This document shows positions 1 through 12,000 of a stretch of DNA of 32,410 bases, piece by piece (within the stretch, counting starts at the first letter, position 1; each line of letters opens with the position of its first letter). The notes under the pieces are model-generated. The model saw only the letters and a program-made list of their open reading frames with translations, was not told the DNA's origin and searched no databases. The stretch covers positions 1 through 32,410 of the forward strand of contig JAKFUT010000108.1 of the NCBI GenBank assembly GCA_021732565.1, in the 5' to 3' direction. The position numbers were made by a program, and so were the translations under genes. The stretch is from Candidatus Obscuribacterales bacterium. GTDB taxonomy: Bacteria > Cyanobacteriota > Vampirovibrionia > Obscuribacterales > Obscuribacteraceae.

Positions 1-3000
1 CCGGCGGCGGAACGTTAACCATGACGCTGAGCACCGGTGCGGACGCTATCGTCACTCACACCGGTACCGTTACCCTTGGTCCGTCAACTGCCGGAGCAGC
101 CAACACATTGAAGGTTGCCTCAAGCGGAACACTGAGGTTAGGGGGAAATATTAATGGTGGTACGGTTAACTTGTCATCCGCGGCCGCCGGTAACGCCCTT
201 AGGCTCGGTAACTTCAATATAGGGAATGCGGGCAATACCACAGTGGTGGTCCTCAATTCTAACGGAGCGATTACAGATGGCACTGGAGTCATTACGGTCA
301 CTGGTGCAGGAATCAAGACCGTGGACCTCAGTGCAGTTACCAATGCGGGCACTGTAGCGAATCCCGTGCGAGTTAACAATAGTGGCGCCGGTCAGCTCAC
401 GTTGACTATGACTGCGGGCAATGATGCGGTCGTTGACAATACAGGAACTGTGACGTTGGGTACTTCAACTGCAGGTAATGCGAACACCTTGCAGGTCAGT
501 TCGACCGGTGGAATTTCACTTGGTGGCAATGTGAACGCGGGCACAGTGAATCTAACCACAAGCGGTGGCGGGGCCGACATTTCACTGAGTACCTTTAACC
601 TTGGCAATCTTGGAAATACCACTGCGGTGACGTTGAATTCAGCCAGTGCGATTAGTGATTCCACTGGAGTCATTACCGTTACCGGTGCTGGCGTTAAGAC
701 GATAGCCTTGACGGCGGCAACCAGCATCGGTTCGCTTACGGGACCGGCGCCGGTGCTCACCGCCAATGGTGGCGCTGGAACATTAACGATGACAATCAAC
801 GCCGGCACGGATGCCGTAGTATCGAACACCGGTGTGGTTAGTCTTGGAGCGTCAACTGCAGGTAACGCCAATACTCTGTCTGTTATCTCCACTGGCACCA
901 TTTCGTTAGCCGGCAATCTTAACGGAGGCACTGTCGCTCTGCAGACCACTGGTGCCGCAGCGGACATCGCGCTGGGCAACTTCAATACAGGCAATGCCGG
1001 GAACACATCGACCGTTAGCTTGAATGCGTTTCGGTCGATTACAGACGGTAGCGGAGTGATTACGGTTACCGGGGCGGGCAGCAAGAGCCTGTCGATGACG
1101 GCCGGCTCGGCCATCGGTAGCGCTGGAAATAGGATTCTTACAACCAACTCGGGTGCCGGCGCGCTTACTGCAACCCTGACTGCGGGCACTGATGCATTCG
1201 TTTCGAACACCGGTACCATCAGTCTGGCCGGTTCCACTGCCGGCAACGGTAATACGTTGTTATTGGCGTCAACGGGCACGATTACTTTATCTGGAAGCTC
1301 CGACGCGGGCATCATTGATCTATCCACTAGTGGTGGTGGTGCCAATATCGACCTGGGCAACAACAATTTAGGCAATGCGGGCAACACTACGCAAGTAACG
1401 TTGAATGCCACCGGCTCGATTACTGACGGAACTGGAATTGTTACCACAACCGGAGCCGGGCCGAAGAGCATTGCACTTACTGCCGGGGCAGCAGTTGGAT
1501 CCGTGGTCAATCCGGTCCTGACGGCTAACAGTGGAGCCGGAACGATGGTTCTCACGGTAAGCGCAGGCACCGATTCATATGTCTCCAACACTGGCGCTGT
1601 GAAGCTTGGTGGGGGCACCGCCGGAAATGTCAACACATTTAGCCTCTCCTCCACTGGAACGTTAACACTGAGTGGCAGTGTCAATGCCGGGACGGTTAAT
1701 TTGACCACAACCGGGGCTGGTGCGAACATCGCGCTGGGTAACTTCAACGTGGGCAATGCAGGCAACACCAATTCAGTTACATTGAGCGCCTTCGGGTCGA
1801 TAACCGATGGAACAGGAGTCATTACTCTAACCGGAGCCGGGGCGAAGACCATTTCATTGGTTGCCGGTGGTGCTATCGGAGCGGCAGGCAACGATATTCT
1901 TGTCACCAACAGCGGTGGCGGTACAATGACCCTGACCGAGACCGCCGGCACTGACGCATTTGTCTCCGTCACGGGCACCGTGAGCCTTGGCACTGCAACT
2001 GCCGGCTCTGCAAATACACTGCGTGTGGCATCCACGGGAACGCTCACCCTCAGTGGCAATGTGGATGCAGGCACTATCAATTTATCTACATCTGGTGCCG
2101 GTGCCAATATTGTACTCGGCAACAATAACATTGGTGCTGGCGGTAATACCACTAGTGTGACTCTGAATGCCAATACGGCCATTTCTGATGGAACTGGTGT
2201 AGTAACTGTAACCAGTGTTGGTGCTACGACCATTTCGTTGACAGCAGGCACGAGCATCGGCGGTTTGGCGAATCCGTTGCTAACCGCCAACGGTGGAGCG
2301 GGCACACTGACTATGAATGTGACTGCCGGAACCGATGCGTTTGTATCCAACAGTGGAGTGCTTAGTCTGGGAGCGTCGAGCGCAGGCAACGCGAATACAC
2401 TGCAAGTTGCATCGACTGGAACGCTAACTGTGGCGGGAAATCAGAATGCCGGGACGGTCAACTTATCGACATCCGGTGCCGCTGCCGATATCAGTCTGGG
2501 CACAAGCAACATTGGTAACAACGGCAACACCGTAAACGTTTCGCTGAATGCCGGGGCTGCAATTACCGACACAACGGGAATTATCACCACCACTGGTGCC
2601 GGTGCCAAGACTATCTCGTTGACTGCAGTCGGTTCTGCCGGTTCGATGGCTAATCCGATTCTTACGACCAATGCGGGCGGCGGAACGTTAACCATGACGC
2701 TGAGCACCGGCGGAGACGCTATCGTCACTCACACCGGTATCGTTACCCTTGGTGCCTCGACTGCCGGGGCAGCCAATATCTTGCAACTATCTTCTGGCGG
2801 GGGAATAACCATCGCCGGAGACGTAAGTTCCGGGACCATAGATCTGGCCGTCACGGGTGCCGGAAATATAGTTCGTACCGGGGCCGCCACTTTGATAGCC
2901 AATGCAGGCGTCGGAGCAATCATTCTTTCTACCGCTAATGGCAGTGTCGGCACTGGTACGGGTGTCAATGCAATAAGAACGACCACCGGATCTATCACGC

Positions 3001-6000
3001 TGAATGTAGCTGGTGCAAATCAAGACGCTTTCATTCTGGAAACCGGAGACATTTCTATCAATTCATCGAGCGTCAGCCGCAACCTAAACATTGAGGCGTC
3101 GACCGGTATCGCGGTTGCTGGTAACTTAACGAGCACCGGCAACGGAACTATCACTCTAGCAGTCACTGGTACAGGTGACATCATAAGAACAGGTGCCGGT
3201 TTTCAATTGATCAGTGCTACTGGCAGCGTTGTGCTTAGCACCGCTGACGGTAGCATAGGGTCTGGCGCTTTGGCGCTAGGAACGAAGGCGGCGAATTTGC
3301 AGGCAACTGCTGCAGGAGCTAATCGAGATGTTTTCATTTTGGAAGCAGACGGGATAACAATCAACGGTGTCTCCGCCGCGGATCGCGACTTCAGTCTTCA
3401 AGCTGGCGGCGGCATCACCCTGGCTCAAAGTATCAGCAGCACCTCCGGCAGTGGAACTATCACCATTGATGCCGGCTCTGGCGACATCATTCGCAGCGGA
3501 GCAGGGACCACCCTCTCCTCAACTGGCGGTATTGTCGTTCTCAACGCCAGCAATGGTAACATCGGAATTGGTGGCACCGGTCCTGTTCAAACGAGCGCGG
3601 CGCACCTGACCATCACCGCTGCCGGCGCCAATATGGATGCCTCCGTTACGGACACTGATGCTGCGGGAGTTGGTATCAATACCTCGTCGGCCACCAGAAA
3701 CCTTAGTGTCGCTGCCGGTGGTGTTATTTCGGTAGATGGAGATTTGTCCAGTACGAACAACTCTGGCACTATCACTCTGCAAACAGCTGCTGGAGATATC
3801 AACCGCTCCGGAGCGTTCACCCTGATATCAACGAGTGGCACCGCCGTTCTTTCAACCACCAACGGCAACATAGGAACAGGTGGAGTTGGTGCTTTGCAGA
3901 CAAGCGTTGCCAATATCACAATCTCAGCCGCGGGAGCCGGTAGCAATGCCATCGTAGCCGACACCGACGCTGGCGGTGTCTCAGTGAATGCTTCTTCCGC
4001 TAATAACAATCTGACGTTATCGGCTGGCGGAGCGATTGTCTTGAACGGAAATGTCAGCAGTACCAGCAACAACGGTGCTCTCACGCTGAACGCTAACGGA
4101 GTTGGAGGGATCACCCGATCCGGGGCCTTTACGCTGACGTCAATAAACGGATTAGTTAGCGCCAACACCACCGACGGTAATATCGGTGTCGGCGGAACCG
4201 GCAATAACCTTCTCACCAATACCGCAACTCTGGTTTTCAGTGCGGCCGGCGCCAACAGAGATGCAGCCTTTTCCGAAGCCAATGGTGTTTCCATAAATGC
4301 CTCCTCGGCAGATCGCAACGCTTCTGTTACAGCTGCCGGTGCGATTAGTCTCAACGGAGATATTACCAGCACATCAGGTGCAGGCACGTTGCAGCTCACT
4401 GCCACTGTCGGAGATATCACAAATCCTGCCAACGCTAGCCTAAGCGCACCATCGGGATCTGTTCTCCTGAGCACCACGAATGGATCAATCGGCACATCAG
4501 TACAGCGAATGCGCACCGATGCTTCAACTCTATCTATTACCGCTGCCGGTGCCCTCAGAGATGTCTTCTTGACCGAAGCAAATGGCGTCGCCTTCAACAC
4601 ATCGTCTGCTTCACGAGACTTTGATATTGCAATCGGGGCGGCGGGGAACCTGGTGATTAATGGCGGACAAACTGTATCCGCCGGACGGAATATGACCGTT
4701 GACGCCACGGCTGCGGGCACCGCCATTGTTATCAACGGCACCTTGCGAGCCAATGGTGGCAATCTAATAGCCAGCGTATCAGGCGTTGGTGGCGACATTC
4801 AGGTTAGCGGCGCGATTAGGGCCACTGGAAATGTTACCCTTAACCTCAGCGATGGAACTTTGAATAATTCGGGGCTCATCCGTAGTACATCGGCAACGGG
4901 CACAGTGACTGTAAGCTCAACCGGCAATCTGAATGTCACCGGCGGTGGGACCATCGATGTGAGCGCTGCCGGCGCCGGTGCCAAGTTGGTCAATCTCACT
5001 GTTGCAAATACTCTGACGTTCACGGGCAATCAGAACATCAATCCTGAGACTGGTGCCGGGACCAACGGTTCGGTATCTATTAGTGCCGGCGCGGTGCGCT
5101 TCAATGACGGCGCAGTGCAAACGATTGTGGAAGGAACGGGAGTTACGATTACAACACCGAATCTGAGCCTTGGAAACGGGGCCGGACTAAGCACTTCCGT
5201 GGCGGGGACAACTCTGAGGCTGACCAATGCAGGTAACATGCTCGTGCAGGTTGATGATGGTGAAACAGCGTCATTCACCACCGCAGGAGGACAAATAAAT
5301 GTCGATCCAACAGGCAATCTTACTTTCGGAGCTGTCGGTCTAACGCTTCCGACGACTCTTAATTTGAATGGCGGTCTTGCTAATTTTGCTCCTGGCGGAT
5401 CCGTCACGGTCAATGCAAATCAGATTGTTGCGACCAGCAACAACCAAACGTGGACTCTTCAATCCGGACAAACGATGATGGTTGATGGCAGCGTGTCGAA
5501 AACCACGGCCGGGGGCAGCATCCAAATCAGCACTGCTGCCGGCGACCTTAATTTGACCGGTTCGGGGGGCACCATATCCGGTGCCGGCGGGGCGACTGCT
5601 TTGACAATTCAGGCCGCCAGTAACCTTAATATTACCGGTAACCTGAACCTGAACCCGGGTGCTGCGGCCGGTGTTGTTAATCTGAACTCCGGCGCTGGTG
5701 CCGCCAACTTCATCAATATGAGCGGTGGCGGGTTTGTTTTCGTCAACAGTGGCGCCTCCATAAACATCAATACCCCAACGCTTACCTTCGATACGAACGG
5801 CTATACGGTAAACGCTGTTGGCAATTCAGCCATTCATTTGAGAGCATCGGCGGCTAATAACCTGGTAGTACAGGGGCATAGCGGCGTTGCCAATCAAGGT
5901 CGCCTCCAGACTCAGGCGGGAGGCTCCATTCTTGTGGATACCGCTGCGGCTAACCGAAACATTAACTTCCATAATATCGATGGAGCTGCTCCCGATTTCA

Positions 6001-9000
6001 TCGTCAACCTCGACGGAGCCCCTGCAACGATAACAACCACTGGTGCCGGGGCTACCACGATCGAAGCAAACGTGCTTGTTACATCGAACAATTCAATCAC
6101 CATCAACGGCAACAGCACGATAACGGGCAATATTGTTCAAGGCGGGGCCTTCTTGTTTGTAGGGGGACTATTGGTCCTAACCCCGAACGGAGTGATTACC
6201 GGGTCTTCAGTTACCATTCAGGACGCCGGTAGCGGCCTGGTTGTCCGTAGCCCTGAAAATAGCACCGGCGGGATTCAGGCTACAAACGGGAACATCACCA
6301 TTCAGTCCGCTTCCACTTTGCGATTCGAATCTGGAAACCTGGGTTCTGCCACCGCAAACCCCACGACGCTGGACCTTCTTGTGCCGCAGGCTGGCAACAT
6401 TGTCACCATAGCGGCCGGTACCGGTCTAAGCGTTCTCTCCACCGTTACGATGAATGTTTGGGATAACACGGCTGGAACCCCAAGGGCAGTCGACCTTCAA
6501 ATCAGCGCCAATAATCAGCCGTTCAATCAGGCTGGTACCGTTAATGTTTCAGGCAACATCGCCATGAGTTTGAACGGCAATGCCAGTGTAAATAACACCG
6601 GTATCATCAGGGCAAACATTGATGTGGCTCAGCTGCCGACACTGGCGGCATTCGGCAACGGACCCGTTAACCTGACAGGTACCAACGTTACAGCCGGTGG
6701 TAGCATCGGACTAACAGGCGGAGGTCAATTTCAAATCCTTGGGACCGGAGCAAACAACCTTGCCTTTGCAGCCTCCAACAACGGAACCTTGAACCTCAAT
6801 GCTAGCAGAACATTCGATGCAGGCACCAATGGTAGTGTCAATCTTACGGGCACCGCGGGTATAGTGGTCGCAGGCAACGTTGTCACTACAACCGCGACGG
6901 GTTCCTCGCTTGTGTTGACTACCGGTGCGCTCACCATGGCCAGCGGCTCTGAATTCTACGCCATGAAAAATGCCGGCACCGGCATTCTGATTCAGCGCCA
7001 AGCCGGTGCGGGCACTCTTCAGCTGAATGTTCCTGCGGGTGGCGCTACATTGCGCACCGATGGTGGAACAATTGATCTAACTACTGCAGCAGCTGCCGGG
7101 CGATCGATTACGTTGACTGGACCTGCAGGAGCAGCTTTGAGCACCATCGGCGGAGCCGTGAATGTCTCGACAAATGCTGCTAACATAACGCTGAGTAATA
7201 ACGTGACCTTGACCAGCGATTCCAATGTGACCTGGTCAATTGCTGGAAACGGGGACCTTAGCAACAATGGCGTTGCCAATATCACCGGTGCTTTCAGTGG
7301 CAACATTGCGGGAACCGGCAATTTCAATAACAACAAGTTAACTGCCGCCGCAATAACCGTCGACTTTGGAGTTGCAGGAACGGTAAACAACAGTGCCTCT
7401 CTCAAAGCCACAAGTGGCGCTGTGATCTTGCGAAACAGCGGCGGCGGTGCTTTGAACATAAACAATGTTGGTTCGATAAATGGCGGCACGGCCGTTACGG
7501 TGGATGCAGGAGCGGGCGGCGCAATCACGATAGGCAGTAACGGTTCCTGGGACGCGAATGGCAATCTTGTTACTTGGCGTGGTGGCAGTGTGACAGTAGC
7601 CTCTGCGGTAACCGAAACAGTGACCAACAACTCGAAGTTGAATGTGAGTGCACCTGTGGTTAACCTCTTCGATCAGTCGGTAATCAACGTGGTCAACAAT
7701 GCCGGCGATGCGATCACCTTTGATGCCAACGGTGCCGCCGGTGGGCTTTCCATAAACTCGATCGGAGGGTCCACTCGAACAATTCAGACAAACGGCGGTG
7801 GTTTGAAGGTCGTTCCTGGTGGAAACGGTGCTGTGACGATTGCTGCTCCTGCGGCGGCCCGACTGGACCTGACCGGTACTGTTCTTGATGTGACCGTCAA
7901 TAACGCTGCCGTTGGCACAGGGGTTACCGTTTCACAGAATATGACCGTCGCCTCCGACCAAAACATCACTTTGAATGTCAACGACAGCACATTCAACAAT
8001 AGTGGTATCGTGCGCACCAGTAACCCTTCCGGCACCATTCTGGTCCAGAGCACTAATAATCTGTCGATTAGCAGCGGCGTTGTTGCCGGAACCGTCTCGA
8101 ACTCGGGCGGTAACAATATGAACATCACCGTCGTCGCAGCAGGGACGCTCAGTTTTGACGGTTCGCAGAACTTTGCCACCAATAACGGTGGTGGCAGCCA
8201 GGTTGCAATTACAGCGCCGAACCTCACGTTCAATAATGGTGCCACCGTGAATGTGACGGCGGATGCGTCGGTAGCTCTACCGATCACCACGCAGAATGTT
8301 TCGGTGCAGGCAGGAACGACTGCGACGCTCCAAACCAACAACAATCAAGCGATCGCAATTTCCCCTTCTGCGGCGGGCGTCGACCTGACATTTTCAGCAA
8401 CAGGCGCGGGGGCCCGCCTGAACATACTTGGCGGCGATGTGACCACCACGTCAGACAATGGAGGGACCAACATTACTGGCGGGCTAACACTCTTCGGTGA
8501 TCGCAATCTCACTATTAATGCTCGTGGTATCGACTATAACAACGGGGCAATTAATTTCGCCTCGGGCAATACGGTTATTCGTCCTGATTCAGCCGCCGCC
8601 GGGATACCGATCACGATTGGCAGTGCAGGCGCAGGTTTGGCCGGGTTTGATTTGAGCGCCACGGAAATTGGAAATTTGCGCACATTGCAACTAACAGTTG
8701 GCAATATCGCCACGGTTGGCGGAATCGCCGTTACGGGAGCAATTGACGTATCAGGAGTGCCCGGTTCCGCCAATGGAAAGTACACACTTTTGGTACTCAA
8801 CAACGACTCAATCACCAATAGCGCAGCTGCCAATGTAATTACTGGTGGCGACCTTTCTTTGCAAAGTGCGACAGGCAGTATTGGAAACGCCGCAAATGCC
8901 ATTCAGACAGCAGTTTCGATTCTGCGGTTTGATGCACCCTCCAGCAATTCCGGTGTGTTCGTCAACAACGCCAACACCGTTATGACGATAAACGGGGTTG

Positions 9001-12000
9001 TTGGTAGCACGGCGAGGGTTGGTACCACTCTTGACGTTCGTTCACAAGGGACGATTCTCATGGCTGGCGGTGCGGATATTCTGTTCACCAACAATACACC
9101 AGGGGCTGCCAATGCAACGCTTTGGGCCGGTAGCCACATCGGCAGTGCAGTATCGCCTGTCAGGCTGAATATAGTCGGGGGAGCAGAACCGTTGAGCTTG
9201 AATGTTTCTTCAGGAAGTGGCGATGTATTCTTAACTGTCCTTAGCGGCATCGTCACTAACAATAATTTCAACAGCGGCATAAATGCGGGGAACGGCCGGA
9301 CTCTGGCACTGGTAACGCCCGGAATCGTAGACAATTTTGGCATAGCGGCCGTCAATGGAGCGGTGGATATACGTGCCGGCGCCGGGCAGGATCTTTCAAT
9401 AACAGGCACCGGCAATATTGATGGTGATACCATGCAATTCAGAAGTGCCACCGGCGCCGTCGTTGTGACACACAATGCGCTTTCCGCTGGACGAGTAAGT
9501 GGAAGTTCAGGTGCCGGTAGAGATTGGGCACTCACGCTAAATGGTGCCCAACCCGTACTAAGTCTTGGTGACACCGTCAATGGTGGCATCACAAGCGGCA
9601 AGGATCTGAACATAACGTTGAATGTCGGTAACACTACTATAAATAACACACAGTTAGTGTCTGCCACGGGTAACCTGGCTGTGACCCAGGCGGGCAGCCT
9701 TACGCTTAACAACAATGGTGCCAACGGCGCGCTAAATGCCGGCGGAACTCTAACTTTGACGAGTACGGGCGGGTCTCTGACGGTTAACCAGAATAATGGT
9801 GCCAGCATCATTCATTCTGCAGGAGCTATGACATTCGCCGCTAACGTAGACTTAATAATTCCGTTTTTTGCTCCAGGGGCGACTCTTATGGCCGGTGGTG
9901 TTGGCACCGAGCAATCCCTGTTGCTGACCTCGACTACAGGAAGGGTGACCGTTGACCAGTCCAATGTAATCGGAACCGTGACGGGCACCGCTCAGGGCGA
10001 TTTCTCCGTCACTGCCAGAGTCTCGGATTTGCAGGTAGGTGGCGGTGGTACCAATCTCAACGCAGCCGCGATCGAATCGCGTGCTGGCAATGTCATTCTT
10101 AGTGCTGTCGATCCTGCTTCGCCCACTGACCCTGCCAATGACACCAGCCTGGGTGGAGGAGGTAGTCTAATTGTTCTGGATAACACGGCTATCAGAGCCA
10201 ATAACGACATACGGATCGCAGCAAGACGGGAAATTCAAATAGGCCTCATAGCCGCCTACGACCTGGCGGCCGATCCGATGGATCCAATTGCAGCCAACAG
10301 GCAGAATCCAGTTACTTCCGGTGGGATTGGTGTGAACATGCAAGCGGGCAAGTTTGCACCAGGGTTTGTTCCAAAGGCCGATCCGCATCTACAGGGTGTG
10401 CTTCCGGATACCGCCGTAGATCCCAACGCTATAGGCGCCATTGTTATCGACAACCTCAATCCTGACAATGCCGGTGGTGTACTGTCGGCTAATGCTGTGG
10501 CTGGAAAGGCTGCCAACCAGGGTGCTTTTGAAAACCAGACTTCGACGGTCCGAAACGTCGTGTTTGGAGACAACGTACATCTGCTTGCTATCGGCGGACG
10601 GAACGACACTAACAACCGTAACAACGATCCGCTGGCGGGTCCGGACAATCTAGGCACTATTGCCGGTGGCGTGAAAGTGCACACGGCCAACACTTTTGTA
10701 GCCGGTACGAGCCTTCAGCTCATCTCTTACGGCGGTGATGTGATAGTCAATTCGACCAACGGTATCCTGTTGAGTAACTCTCAGCTCGGATTACCGGCGC
10801 CGCCCCCGGGAACACCACCGGTACCAAAGAGCAACCAGATTTACTCATTTGCGCTGGTCAATCGCGAGGTGCCGGCGCCGGGAGTTACGTTGCCCATCAT
10901 TGTGAAAGGAGCCAGTTTCGCTATCGACTTCCACTCAGGCGGACGTGTTGGTTTGTACGCCGGCCTGCCAAAGGCAAACGTTCCTCAGGAACTCTATTCA
11001 GCAATGCACGAACGTCAACATACGCCAACTCTCAATATCAATTTCGGCTCTGCTTTCGTTCCCGGATTGAACACACTCTTTGGTGTAAACGGAGCGCTCG
11101 GAAAGGTATTATTGGTGCCCACGGGTACCGGTGGCAAGACAAACAATTTCAACAACTATTATGCTGATGGCGGTGTGTTTGTTCTTGATCCTCCGGTCGG
11201 GGCCGCTGGCGGTCTTGCCGCAAGCAAGGCGTTCATCAATCTGGGTGGAGACACTGAAGTGTTGGCGCTCGGCCCCGCCATCCCTCCGTTGCCGGGCACC
11301 GGAGGCGGTGGTACCGGCACATTCGGTGGCTTCCAGGTGACTTTCTCCTTGCCTTCCTTCTCGTCGAACTTTATTACGTCTGGTGTTGCCACTGACGCCA
11401 CGAGATCGCAATCCTTCGGGCTTGCGAATCAGGCACAGACCCTTCTAGATGGTACGGCTCTCAAGCGGCTACAAAAGGAGGACGGGCAGGGAGCATACTA
11501 CATCGCCGGTGGCGCCTGCCAACCATTCTTCCTCGATGATGATGACGAGACTGTTATGGTTGGCGAGGCGGGTACGGCTATTGCCCCTGGCGATAAGCGA
11601 TCGGTCACACTGAAAGAAGGAAAGGTCGTAGCCATGGTCGGCAAGCAAGCCATCAGGGTTGATACCAGTTTCGGTAACGTGCAAATTGCCGGGAACAGTG
11701 CTGCAGTAGTACAGCAGACGTCCACCGGTGTTTTGCGCGTGGCCAACCTTGCCGGAAAAGAAGCGTCCATTACCATCAATCGCAATGGACGGGAGCAAAC
11801 AGTAATTGTGGCAGCCGGTGAGGAAATCTGCCTGTGCGATGAGGCGCTCTCTGAGGAAGAGCTGATTCCAATCGATGGTGTGCAACGCCATCCAATTACC
11901 GGTGCTATCACGGTCCCCGGCACACGGATGGCCAGGAGCAAGTTTAACCAGAAGGAGATGCTCGATAAAGAACGTTTGCTAGTTTGCAACGCCGGGAGCT

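Noticed and set aside
21..23. ATG at 21 as the start of the giant adhesin
   Set aside because: The same ATG context recurs inside the protein at 2694, and the frame is open to the window edge.
392..2389. 665-codon open frame on the minus strand opposite the 127-residue repeats
   Set aside because: It mirrors the repeat period of the + strand gene and is Pro/Val/Ala-rich, as expected from the reverse complement of Gly/Thr/Asn repeats. It has no start signals of its own.
3587..4798. 403-codon minus-strand frame
   Set aside because: Same cause: antisense of the second repeat array, with low-complexity Pro/Ala/Val content.
8903..9811. 302-codon minus-strand frame
   Set aside because: Antisense shadow of the beta-helix gene, with no recognisable protein content.
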